Shown one piece after another: positions 8,300 to 15,521 of a DNA stretch of 17,136 nt. This stretch comes from an uncultured Moraxella sp. (GTDB lineage Bacteria; Pseudomonadota; Gammaproteobacteria; Pseudomonadales; Moraxellaceae). The stretch is from contig CALAPG010000195.1 of NCBI GenBank assembly GCA_937889485.1, forward strand, positions 1-17,136, given 5' to 3'. The position numbers and the translations under genes were made by a program. Numbering within the stretch: position 1 is the stretch's first letter; each line of letters begins with the position of its first letter. The notes beneath the pieces are model-generated. The model worked only from the letters and a program-made list of their open reading frames with translations. It searched no databases and was not told the DNA's origin.

Positions 8300-8729
8300 C
8301 CATTTTTTTTACCCACGCCACACTAGCCCGCAAGTTGGTGTTACGCGCTGTGTCTTGGGTTGCTTGGTCTTGGGTCTGTCTTGGACGTCATCCCTAGGTG
8401 AAATTAGTTCTGCCCTACTCTACCGCAAACTACACAAAATAAACGCTTTGATTACAAAAAAAGCGCTTGTTATGCCAAACATTACTGTAACTTACGCGCC
8501 TTACCCTTATAATAGTGGGTACAGCGCGTTGTAGCTACCAACTTGCATCGTTTGTTGTATGGCTTGATGTTGTGCAGCTTCATCATGACATGATAAAACC
8601 ATAATACCTTGACCTACCGATAAAAAAATAGGTAAGCATGATTACCATAGCAACTACCATAGGTATAGGCATTTGCATAGGTATCTGGGCAACGCGGGAA
8701 TAAAACTATAAATTTCTGGAGGACGTTTT
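8300..8729. other. 430-bp gap upstream of the SCP2-repeat gene
   Basis: No convincing gene. A plus-strand open frame at 8262-8534 overlaps the previous gene, lacks a ribosome binding site and has no family character. Visible items are a weak hairpin CGCTTT / AAAGCG (8444-8449 / 8460-8465), a perfect TATAAT at 8508-8513 with no good -35, and a cluster of short repeats at 8612-8690 (acctacc..taggt, GGTAA..TTACC, two copies of ATAGGTAT). If TATAAT-8508 is used, the SCP2 mRNA would have an untranslated leader of about 210 nt. Confidence 0.5.
8718..8723 (+). promoter_or_regulatory. Strong Shine-Dalgarno of the SCP2-repeat gene
   Basis: GGAGGA lies 6 nt before ATG-8730. It is the best ribosome binding site in the window; it fixes the start and suggests high translation. 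Confidence 0.8.
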
Positions 8730-9935
8730 ATGTTATCTCAATTGACACACATCAAATCTGACCCACTCGATGTGCTATTATTTGCCGTAGGACTGCGTCT
8801 TACCCAGCTTGCTAAAACAGGCGATGACAAATTCAAGTCACTACTTGATAACCGTAATTTTACCATTCAGTTAGGCAGCGAAGCTGAGGGCACCGCCCGC
8901 CACTATCAAGTTAGCCAAGGCAAATTTTCTCAGCACGCGGGTGCAGCCACTGAGCCTACACTGACCATTACATTTAAAGATTCGATGACAGGTGTCAAAC
9001 TCCTTACCAAAGGCGAAGCTACCGCGTTTATGACGGGCATTCAAAATGGTGACCTAAAAATGTCAGGTGACTACTCACTTTTGATGTGGTTTAACCAAGT
9101 TGCCAAATATATTGTACCAAAAGTGCCAGAGCCACTTAAACCCGTCGTAGAGCAAGCCAAACCCTTACTTGAAAGAGCTGCGCCGTTTGCCAAAGACTTG
9201 TGCGCCAAAGCCATGGCAATATTTGGTGGTGCCACTGCGCCAACAGCCACAGGCAATAGCAAATATTTTAAGGACGCGGATACCACGGCTGACGAAGCTT
9301 CTCACGACACGGCTGACAAACAACACACAGAGAGCAAAATTGACGCCCTAAAAGACAAAGTAGCCGATATTAGAGCAGACGTAACCGATAAATTGGATGC
9401 GCTAAAAACCGAAGCCACAGACAAGCTAGATACCTTGAAAGAAGATGCTAGTGACAAATTAGACGAGGTCAAACAAGCAGGGCAAGAACAACTCAATAGC
9501 GCAAGAGCCAAACTCGACGATCTAAAAGAACACGCCGAAGAAAAGCTTCAAGACGCCGAGCAACTTGCAGCCGAAAAATTAGACAGTACCAAAGAAAAAG
9601 TGGTATCGCTAAAACATCAAGCAGATGACAAGCTAGATACGCTAAACGAAGAAGCCAAAGAAAAAATCAGTAATGCCAAAGACAAAGTCACAGCGGACGT
9701 AACAGATGCCGACTCAAAAACCGATCGTGACATTCGCCCAGACAACGTCTTTGCCAAATCGGTAGAAAATAAGGATAACCTCACCCCCGCTATGAAAAAG
9801 TCAGCGGAGATTGAAGCAAAACATGCAGACGAAGCGGTGATTGCCGATAACGTAAGAACTTCGGCAGTAGAAGATGAGCGTTCACCGATTACTAATATTT
9901 CAGTAACGCGTGGTGACAATCACCCATCAAAATAA
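8730..9935 (+). CDS. SCP2 sterol-carrier domain fused to hendecad-repeat tail
   Basis: 401 aa. Residues 1 to about 125 form an SCP2-like lipid-binding domain: a hydrophobic helix DVLLFAVGLRL, a strand FTIQLGS, the central TEPTLTITFKDSMTGVKLL, and the typical FMTGIQNGDLKMSGDYSLLMWF. A proline-rich connector VPKVPEPLKPVVEQAKPLLERA follows. Residues 203-322 are a charged amphipathic repeat built on 11-residue units such as KLDALKTEATD (221), KLDTLKEDASD (232), KLDEVKQAGQE (243), KLQDAEQLAAE (272), KLDSTKEKVVS (283) and KLDTLNEEAKE (301), with 7-residue units inserted at 265 and 294. This pattern resembles LEA and apolipoprotein helices that lie on membranes or lipid. The tail is disordered and polar. 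No signal peptide, so it is cytoplasmic. Lipid handling or stress protection is inferred, not shown. A bidirectional terminator follows. Confidence 0.85.
   Translation: MLSQLTHIKSDPLDVLLFAVGLRLTQLAKTGDDKFKSLLDNRNFTIQLGSEAEGTARHYQVSQGKFSQHAGAATEPTLTITFKDSMTGVKLLTKGEATAFMTGIQNGDLKMSGDYSLLMWFNQVAKYIVPKVPEPLKPVVEQAKPLLERAAPFAKDLCAKAMAIFGGATAPTATGNSKYFKDADTTADEASHDTADKQHTESKIDALKDKVADIRADVTDKLDALKTEATDKLDTLKEDASDKLDEVKQAGQEQLNSARAKLDDLKEHAEEKLQDAEQLAAEKLDSTKEKVVSLKHQADDKLDTLNEEAKEKISNAKDKVTADVTDADSKTDRDIRPDNVFAKSVENKDNLTPAMKKSAEIEAKHADEAVIADNVRTSAVEDERSPITNISVTRGDNHPSK
9337..9695 (+). repeat. Coding repeat: K-L/I-D hendecad units
   Basis: Within the SCP2 fusion, ten or so degenerate units of 33 bp (11 codons), with two 21-bp units, code for K(L/I)xxxK/E..... 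repeats (residues 203-322). The DNA copies differ, so this is an old expansion rather than a fresh tandem duplication. Confidence 0.7.
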
Positions 9936-9958
9936 CGCTATATTGCTAGGTGATCCTA

Positions 9959-9998
9959 AAAAAACGGCAATATTATTGATATGATATTGCCGTTTTTT
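9959..9998. terminator. Bidirectional terminator, SCP2 gene / YceI gene
   Basis: The stem is AAAAAACGGCAATAT (9959-9973) / ATATTGCCGTTTTTT (9984-9998) with a 10-base loop. T runs follow on both strands, so it can end the plus-strand SCP2 transcript and the convergent minus-strand yceI-like transcript. Confidence 0.9.
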
Positions 9999-10070
9999 GT
10001 CAAAAATTTTTGGATTATACAAGGTTGTCTTGCTTTGTTTTATGATGACAACGGTTAATATGGTCGTCTA

Positions 10071-10643
10071 TTATTTGGCTTTATGTGAGCCTTCCACTTG
10101 GATATTGAGCGTCACTTCTTTTGGGATACCAAGCCCCACATATTTATCTATGCCCCATTGGCTGCGGTCGATGGTGGTGACAAAATCACCGCCACACGCA
10201 GGTTTTTTTAGGATAAAGTTAAAATAACAGTTAAAGTTGGTGGCAGTGAGGCTGATGGGACGGGTTTTGCCCAGTAAAGTTAAATTGCCATCTACTTGGG
10301 TTACCTTGTCTTTATCAAAATGCCACTGAGTTGAGGTGAAGGTGGCAGTGGGATATTTTGCGGCATTAAAAAAATCTTTGCTCAGCAAATGCTCGTTAAA
10401 TGCTTTGGTATTGGTATCGAGACTACTCATGGGAATGATGAGGTTAATGGCACCTGTTTTGGCGGCACGGTCATAGTTTAGTTCGCCCGTTAAGTTATAA
10501 AATCCACCATGATTGGTAGATGTACCCATGTGCCCAATAGCAAAGCGGACATGGGTATGGTCAGGGTCTAGCGTAAGGGTTTCGGCGTAGGTGGCAATGG
10601 GTAAGCCAGAAAAAATTGCCAGCAGTGTGATAGTCTTGTTCAT
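10071..10643 (-). CDS. YceI family periplasmic lipid-binding-like protein
   Basis: 190 aa. The signal peptide is 1-20 (NKTITLLAIFSGLPIATYA), with likely cleavage at ATYA|ETL. The mature part is a lipocalin-like beta barrel of the YceI family. It has TLDPDHTHVRFAIGHMG (the family opening D..H....F...H.G), GELNYDRAAKTGAINLIIP, the helix region FNEHLLSKDFFNAAKYPTAT, FTSTQWHF, the strand pair GNLTLLGKTRPISL, and the C-terminal DRSQWGIDKYV.LGIPKEVTL. C139 and C150 sit where many members have a Cys pair, probably a disulfide. Family members bind isoprenoid or other hydrophobic chains and some respond to alkaline or osmotic stress; the ligand here is unknown. It has no same-strand partner and converges with the SCP2 gene. 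Confidence 0.92.
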   Translation of the reverse strand: MNKTITLLAIFSGLPIATYAETLTLDPDHTHVRFAIGHMGTSTNHGGFYNLTGELNYDRAAKTGAINLIIPMSSLDTNTKAFNEHLLSKDFFNAAKYPTATFTSTQWHFDKDKVTQVDGNLTLLGKTRPISLTATNFNCYFNFILKKPACGGDFVTTIDRSQWGIDKYVGLGIPKEVTLNIQVEGSHKAK

Positions 10644-10977
10644 TGGGGTTCCATAAGTTAGTGATGTTAATATACTCCCACCCCAAACCTAGAGGTTAAG
10701 GCGGAGGAATCTTTGCGACGCATAGCAACGCCTACTTTGGGTTTACTGTCTATTGGTGGCAATACGATGGATACCATTAGACAATATATTGATATCGAAC
10801 AACAAAAACGCCTTGATTAGGGTGTAAGTCGCTGATATTACCACGTAAGAAGCACGGCTTCACAAGAGAGATGATAGGTAGATAACGATGTACGAGTTAC
10901 GCACGATAAGTTAAATTCTATGCGGGATTTTATGCCGCTTTTACATATGGCGTTTTGACCAATTTATTCATAGCGTT
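10644..10977. other. Intergenic region between macro-like gene and YceI gene
   Basis: About 334 bp. It contains a possible small plus-strand ORF (10713-10820, separate entry) and, near the macro-like gene end, a weak hairpin GCGG (10922-10925) / CCGC (10935-10938) followed by TTTT. Nothing else is recognised. Confidence 0.5.
10713..10820 (+). CDS. Possible small ORF, 35 aa, or 3' end of a lost gene
   Basis: TTG at 10713 follows GGAGG by 5 nt, and the frame runs 35 codons to TAG at 10818-10820. The peptide begins MRRIATPTLGLLSIGGNTMD and ends IEQQKRLD. The frame also stays open about 14 codons upstream of the TTG without a start. The composition looks protein-like, with a C-terminal helix such as ends a larger enzyme, so it could equally be the tail of a deleted gene. 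No family recognised and no clear promoter. The ribosome binding site is the only positive evidence. Confidence 0.25.
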   Translation: MRRIATPTLGLLSIGGNTMDTIRQYIDIEQQKRLD

Positions 10978-11478
10978 TTAACGATAAACCACCACATTAA
11001 GACTACTGACAGGCTGAAGATACTGTTGCAGGCGTGGCAAAATATCTGCCTCAAAACTCAACCCTACTGGCACTATCAGTTCATCACTTGCCAATAACGC
11101 GACGCGGCGGATGCCACCATAACGCCCCCAATGGTATAACATAGGCTCAAGCTGCTGCAACGCAAGCAAAATGTAGTCAAGGTGTGGCGGGTTTTCGGCA
11201 AAAGGGGTCACCGCCATATTCACAATAAATTTTGGCTTAGATAATGCCCCACCTACTCCCAATCCCGCCAAGTCACGTTGGGTTTGGGATGACAGGATAC
11301 CTCCCAACGCCAGTTCTGCCCTGTCACAAGCTTGGCGGTACAGTTGATAGTGTTCACGATACAGCCACTGAAACCGCAGCAAACTCCGATGACGAAAAAT
11401 ACCCGAGGTGGGAACGGGTACAATCAGCGCTTGATAACGGTCTTGAAATAAGGTTTTTTTGTCAACCAACGTTAGCAT
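10978..11478 (-). CDS. Diverged macro-domain-like protein
   Basis: 166 aa, cytoplasmic, no signal or TM. The order of elements resembles a macro (ADP-ribose-binding) domain: an opening strand YQALIVPVPTSGIF where macro domains have a VNP/VNxxG loop, a helix with many aromatic and basic residues (FQWLYREHYQLYRQACD), the turn LALGGILS, a strand FIVNMAVTPFAENPP, a helix DYILLALQQLEPML, a strand IRRVALLASDELIVPVGLSF in the place of the P.LG.G.GG.W loop, the helix DILPRLQQYL and a final strand NVVVYR. The canonical asparagine and glycine-rich loops are not preserved, so ADP-ribose binding is doubtful. It begins 11 bp after the coiled-coil membrane protein gene, so they are almost certainly co-transcribed. 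Calling it macro-like is pattern judgement, not a proven hit. Confidence 0.45.
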   Translation of the reverse strand: MLTLVDKKTLFQDRYQALIVPVPTSGIFRHRSLLRFQWLYREHYQLYRQACDRAELALGGILSSQTQRDLAGLGVGGALSKPKFIVNMAVTPFAENPPHLDYILLALQQLEPMLYHWGRYGGIRRVALLASDELIVPVGLSFEADILPRLQQYLQPVSSLNVVVYR

Positions 11479-11489
11479 GGGTACACAAA

Positions 11490-12758
11490 CTATGGTTTTG
11501 CAGCAGTGTTGTTTTGTTGCTCTAGCTTGGCGACTTGCTGCTCCAAAAGCTTGATACGTTCTGCTTTTTTGTCACTTAATTCGTTCATCATGCGTATTTG
11601 TTCTTGTATCATGACTTCTTGTTCTTTGAGCTGCTCACTTTGTTGTGCCAAGCGATCTAATTCTTCTTGGGCAATGGCAGGGTCTTGGGGTAAGGCAGGT
11701 TTTAAAATGTCTTGAGGTGAAAGGGTGGACACGACCACCGTACTCGCTGCTGCTGACGCCTGCTCACTTGCAATAACCGTACTTGCTATGACGCCACTAG
11801 CAGACATGGCAGGGGTAGACGCTACAGGCTGAACGGCAGCTTTGGGCGCTGTTTTGACAGGGGCAGGCACGGTGGTGGGTGCATTGGTAGATTGGCTAAA
11901 AAACACCCAAGCACCTACTGCTAATAGCGACAAACCTAGCGCACCATATACTATGGATTTTTTGGGAGTTTTGCGGGGTTTTGCGATGGTTGTTGCTAGC
12001 AGGCTGTTGGTCATTTTACCATCTAGTGTGAGTGTTGGCTCCTTGGAAGCGGTATTTTTTTGGGTTTGTGCAGCGGCAGATACCTGTGGGTTGGCAGCGA
12101 GCAGTGCTGCAGGTTCGGCACGCATGTCTATATCGCTGGATGCTGCTATTCCTGATGGCGCTGTCGTGTCAATATTTTGAATAAATGGCGGCTGATAAGG
12201 GTGGTCGTCGGCATCACTGAGCGGCAGCGCTGCTACTGGTTTGTCATTGATGTCATTAATGTTATTGTTTGGACTGCTGCCTTGCCACTCATTTTCATCA
12301 ATCTGAATGTCATCTAATACTTGGTCATGTTGTGAGGGTGGGTGCTGGCTTGAGCTACTTGATGACGGTGTCAACACTGTCAGTGATTCTTGGCTTGGTG
12401 CATCAATATCAAAATCATCAAAACTGAGCGACTGTGCCATTAAGGAGAGATCATCTAATGGTTTTTGTGGATTGGTTTGGTCAAGCTCTTGATCAGCCAT
12501 CGGTGTTTTGGCATCATGCGATGCTTGGTTTTCATCTGTCACTTCACCGTCAAATAATGCTTGTTCTAGTGTGCTAAGGTCAATGTCATCAAGCGAAAAT
12601 TCGTCATGGGCGGGCAGCATTGTGGGTTTGGTGGTGTCTACCAATGGCGTTTGAAGTAACTCAGATGCCGCCTGTTCGGGGGCTTGGGTAGCCGCCTCGG
12701 CAGGTTGTGACGTGGTATCTGCAGCGGCTTGCTGTTTTTTTAGACTAAACAATTTCAT
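11490..12758 (-). CDS. Single-TM protein, acidic disordered arm and coiled coil
   Basis: 422 aa, family not recognised. Residues 1-260 are low-complexity and acidic, probably disordered in the cytoplasm. Spaced acidic-hydrophobic motifs are seen: EFSLDDIDLSTLEQALFD (53), DDLSLMAQSLSFDDFDID (102) and LDDIQIDENEW (148), with a six-serine run at 132-137. A basic patch PRKTPKKS (261) leads into one membrane helix (about 268-288). A Pro/Ala/Thr linker (289-355) crosses the periplasm to a coiled coil (about 361-416). By the positive-inside rule the N-terminus is inside. The layout resembles TonB/TolA-like or FimV-like scaffolds in outline only; no TonB, TPR or LysM motif is present. It shares an operon with the macro-like gene. 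The acidic motifs could be docking peptides for a cytoplasmic partner; this is inference. Confidence 0.7.
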   Translation of the reverse strand: MKLFSLKKQQAAADTTSQPAEAATQAPEQAASELLQTPLVDTTKPTMLPAHDEFSLDDIDLSTLEQALFDGEVTDENQASHDAKTPMADQELDQTNPQKPLDDLSLMAQSLSFDDFDIDAPSQESLTVLTPSSSSSSQHPPSQHDQVLDDIQIDENEWQGSSPNNNINDINDKPVAALPLSDADDHPYQPPFIQNIDTTAPSGIAASSDIDMRAEPAALLAANPQVSAAAQTQKNTASKEPTLTLDGKMTNSLLATTIAKPRKTPKKSIVYGALGLSLLAVGAWVFFSQSTNAPTTVPAPVKTAPKAAVQPVASTPAMSASGVIASTVIASEQASAAASTVVVSTLSPQDILKPALPQDPAIAQEELDRLAQQSEQLKEQEVMIQEQIRMMNELSDKKAERIKLLEQQVAKLEQQNNTAAKP

Positions 12759-12881
12759 ATTGATGTATCATCCCTACTCATATTTGCGACTTGTCTAAAC
12801 ACTCAATGAGGGTCTTTGGCGACAGTATCCACGACAGGCATTGCCCCGCTTATTACAACGATAGCGGTAGTTTTACCCCTT

Positions 12882-12911
12882 ACTATAACAAACCTCAGCA
12901 AAAAACTACAA
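12882..12911 (-). promoter_or_regulatory. Candidate promoter for the coiled-coil / macro-like operon
   Basis: On the minus strand there is a -35 TTGTAG (12906-12911), an 18-bp spacer and a -10 TATAGT (12882-12887, 5/6), about 124 bp before the ATG. The -35 is weak. Confidence 0.3.
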
Positions 12912-12965
12912 CATTTGCGCGTTTACTGAGCAGCTTTATACGGTTAGGGATTAATCATTGGCTGA

Positions 12966-13196
12966 TTATTTAAATTTGACCACACCTGTATTATCATCGT
13001 GGTTGCTTTGCTGAATCTCGACAAGCTCATCAGGCGTAGGGCGGCGCTCGGTATAGCCACAAGCGGTACATTCGATATATTCGTCAAATTCTGGCGCAAA
13101 TACTTGAATTTGCACCACTTTATCTACGGCTTGACAGCTGGGGCATGCTACCCCTGCCAAAAATTGACGTTTGGGTCGGTTAGACTGGTATCTCAT
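12966..13196 (-). CDS. yheV: YheV family putative zinc-ribbon protein
   Basis: 76 aa. The start is at 13196 rather than the upstream in-frame ATG at 13214, because TAGGAGA lies just before it and homologs begin with a short basic stretch (RPKRQFLAG). Two Cys pairs, CPSC (C18, C21) and CTAC (C43, C46), form a zinc-ribbon-like metal site; FLAGVACPSC and YIECTACGY match the small YheV/DUF2387 family. The function of the family is unknown. It lies 11 bp after prlC, and its ribosome binding site overlaps the prlC stop codon (13208-13210), so translation is probably coupled. The C-terminus is acidic, ending GVVKFK. Confidence 0.85.
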   Translation of the reverse strand: MRYQSNRPKRQFLAGVACPSCQAVDKVVQIQVFAPEFDEYIECTACGYTERRPTPDELVEIQQSNHDDNTGVVKFK

Positions 13197-13202
13197 GGCT
13201 GA

Positions 13203-13210
13203 TTCTCCTA
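13203..13210 (-). promoter_or_regulatory. yheV ribosome binding site overlapping prlC stop
   Basis: On the minus strand TAGGAGA begins with the TAG stop of prlC and places GGAG about 9 nt before the yheV ATG. It decides the yheV start and points to translational coupling. Confidence 0.7.
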
Positions 13211-15367
13211 CCAAGCTTGGGTATTGGCGTTGTCGGTATCGTCACTTAGTAGCTCATCATACAAGCCGCCCATCACAAACCCGCTGTGACGAAGCAGTGC
13301 ATCAATCTTGGCTTCTCGCCCACGAAATGCTTCAAAATTGTCTTTCGCGCGCTGACTGCCACCTTTGGCAAGAATATTGTCTCTAAATGATTGCCCTGTT
13401 TTTTTATCAAAAATGCCTGTTTCTTCAAATTTGCTAAAGGCATCCGCGGATAATAGCTCTGCCCACTTGTAAGAATAATACCCTGCCGCATAACCGCCTG
13501 CAAAGATATGACTAAAGCCATTGGCAAAACGGTTATAACTTGCCGTTGGCATAATGGATATATCTTGACGCACTTGGTCAAGCAGGGCTAAGAGTTTAGA
13601 GTAATCGGGTGCTGGCGCGGCGTGTAGCAATAGGTCAAACAGTGCAAATTCTAGTTGGCGCAGCGTTTGCATGCCACTTTGAAAGTTTTTGGCAGCCAGC
13701 ATACCTTGCAGCATGTGATCAGGCAAGGTCTCGCCTGTATCAACGTGGCGGCTAATGAGCGCGATACCGTCTGGGTGCCATGCCCAGTTTTCCATAAACT
13801 GACTAGGCAGCTCAACGGCATCCCATTCGACCCCGTTTACCCCAGCCACATCAGCGATATTCACTTCAGTGAGTAGGTGATGCAAGCCATGTCCAAACTC
13901 ATGAAACAGCGTCAACACCTCATCATGGGTTAACAAGCTAGGCTTGCCGCCTAGTGCAGGGCTGAAATTTGCCACCATAAAACACACAGGCAGCTGCATA
14001 AAATCCGTAGCAGCGTGCTGGTAGCGCGCCTGAAAACCACTCATCCATGCACCACCGCGCTTGCCAGTACGTGCATATAAGTCAAAATAAAACCCACCTA
14101 GCAACTGCTGATTGTCATCAAACAATTGATAAAAATGCACGTCATCATGCCAGCGCTGCGTTGCGCCAGTGGCGTCTTCAATGCGGATGCCATACAGTTT
14201 TTGCACAATAGCAAACAACCCATTGATGACTGTTGGCAGCGGAAAGTAAGGACGGACTTGCTCTTGTGACAAGTTAAACTTGCGCTGTTTGACCTTTTCT
14301 GCCAAATAGGCGGTATCCCATGGTCTAACCTCGTCAATATCAAAGGCAAGCCCTTCGGTTTGTAGTTGTTTTAAGTCTTGTTTGGCAAATGGCTTGGCTT
14401 TTTGTGCCAAGTCTCGTAAAAACTGCTCTACTGTAGCAACATTATCTGCCATTTTGGTAGCAAGTGATAACTCCGCAAAATTGTCAAAACCCAGCAATTT
14501 GGCTTTTTGCTGACGTTTTGCCAAGATAGCCGTCATGATATCGGCATTATTAAATTCAGGTTGACCAAACACCTCCGATGCCCGCGTCACATACGCGTGA
14601 TACAGCGTTTCACGTAACTTGCGGTCATCGGCATACGTCATTACCGCAAGATAGACAGGAATATCTAAGGTAGCCACATAAGGGGTTGGTAACGCAATAT
14701 CAGGGAATTTTTCATGGTACCGTGTGCCTGCATCTTCAAGCATAGCAAGCGCAGACGCTGGCAGCCCTGCTAACTGGTGCGTCGCCAGGGGCAGAAAATA
14801 GCTTTGGGTGGCATCAAGTACATTATCTGAAAACTTTGCAGATAGCGTTGACAACTCACTGGCAAGCTTAGCGAACTGCTGTTTTTGCTGCTCTGGTAAG
14901 TCTACCCCCGATAGCTCAAAGCCTTGCAGTGCCAGCGTAATCGCGCGTTTTCTGGCGGGGTCTAACTGCTCAAAAAACGCCTTATCTGTCACAATCTGCT
15001 GGTAACGGCGAAATAACGGTTGGTGCTGCCCAACTGCCGTGCTATAAGCCGATAATTGCGGCAGCAGCGTATGGTGCAACTCACGAATCGCCTCCTTGCT
15101 AACCACACTATTTAGGTGCGACAACAGCCCCCAACTACGGTCTAATGCCAAATTGACATGGTCAAACGCAATAATGTCGTTGAGCGCTTGCTCACTTGAG
15201 ACGTGCGTGCCCGCCTGCGTACTGGCTTCATCATCTAGCATACTTAAAAAAGCCTGACCATTTGCCAGCGCCTCAGTAATAGCAGTATTTAGACGCGTCA
15301 ATTCTAATTGATGAAAATTGACCAAACGTAATTGGTCATGTGACTGATTGTTGATTGTATGTGCCAT
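13208..15367 (-). CDS. prlC: Oligopeptidase A, M3 family zinc metallopeptidase
   Basis: 719 aa, slightly longer than E. coli OpdA (680). It is a cytoplasmic endopeptidase that degrades short peptides, including cleaved signal peptides. The zinc site HEFGH is at 489-493 (H489, E490, H493), with the third ligand in AVELPSQFMENW (E519). Further family blocks are GGAWMSGFQARY, SPALGGKPSLLTHDEV, the C-terminal FANGFSHIFAGGYAAGYYSYKWAELLSADAF and FRDNILAKGGSQRAKDNFEAFRGREAK. The N-terminal half is helical (HPLLP-type opening seen as HHTLLPQLS). All catalytic residues are intact. The ATG start has GGA about 8 nt upstream. It is the first gene of a coupled pair with yheV and is divergent from the EEP gene (154 bp). 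Confidence 0.96.
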   Translation of the reverse strand: MAHTINNQSHDQLRLVNFHQLELTRLNTAITEALANGQAFLSMLDDEASTQAGTHVSSEQALNDIIAFDHVNLALDRSWGLLSHLNSVVSKEAIRELHHTLLPQLSAYSTAVGQHQPLFRRYQQIVTDKAFFEQLDPARKRAITLALQGFELSGVDLPEQQKQQFAKLASELSTLSAKFSDNVLDATQSYFLPLATHQLAGLPASALAMLEDAGTRYHEKFPDIALPTPYVATLDIPVYLAVMTYADDRKLRETLYHAYVTRASEVFGQPEFNNADIMTAILAKRQQKAKLLGFDNFAELSLATKMADNVATVEQFLRDLAQKAKPFAKQDLKQLQTEGLAFDIDEVRPWDTAYLAEKVKQRKFNLSQEQVRPYFPLPTVINGLFAIVQKLYGIRIEDATGATQRWHDDVHFYQLFDDNQQLLGGFYFDLYARTGKRGGAWMSGFQARYQHAATDFMQLPVCFMVANFSPALGGKPSLLTHDEVLTLFHEFGHGLHHLLTEVNIADVAGVNGVEWDAVELPSQFMENWAWHPDGIALISRHVDTGETLPDHMLQGMLAAKNFQSGMQTLRQLEFALFDLLLHAAPAPDYSKLLALLDQVRQDISIMPTASYNRFANGFSHIFAGGYAAGYYSYKWAELLSADAFSKFEETGIFDKKTGQSFRDNILAKGGSQRAKDNFEAFRGREAKIDALLRHSGFVMGGLYDELLSDDTDNANTQAW

Positions 15368-15421
15368 AAGCGTGTCCGTTATTAACTGTGAATAAGATTA
15401 CCAAAGATAAGTATTCAATTG

Positions 15422-15451
15422 TGACTTTTTTTTATCAAAACAAGCCAGCCC
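15422..15451 (-). promoter_or_regulatory. Candidate prlC promoter
   Basis: On the minus strand TTGATA (a 5/6 -35, around 15433-15438) is followed 17 bp later by AATACT (a 4/6 -10), about 45-70 bp before the prlC start. This lies in the 154-bp divergent region with the EEP gene. A weak plus-strand -10, TAAAAT, lies near 15465. Eye-matched only; positions approximate. Confidence 0.25.
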
Positions 15452-15521
15452 TCATAAATCGCGCTAAAATACGGCGCATCACGTCATTCTTCCCTAACAA
15501 CCAAAACGACCCATACCCATT

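Noticed and set aside
8262..8534. 90-codon plus-strand open frame overlapping the end of the small membrane protein gene
   Set aside because: No ribosome binding site, it starts inside another gene, and its composition (Cys/Ser/His mix) has no family character.
9302..9919. Long antisense open frames opposite the SCP2 repeat tail
   Set aside because: A Lys/Asp/Glu-rich repeat has few antisense stops; the Ser/Leu-rich translations are a by-product of the sense codons.
11490..12758. Identity as TonB, TolA or FimV
   Set aside because: The single TM is central rather than N-terminal, and no TonB C-terminal domain, TPR or LysM motif is present; the likeness is compositional only.
10978..12758. 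Toxin-antitoxin pair such as DarT-DarG
   Set aside because: The partner is a membrane coiled-coil protein, not an ADP-ribosyltransferase, and the macro-like protein lacks canonical active loops.
12791..12973. 60-codon plus-strand open frame between the coiled-coil gene and yheV
   Set aside because: No ribosome binding site, non-protein-like composition, and it overlaps the promoter candidate and the yheV end.
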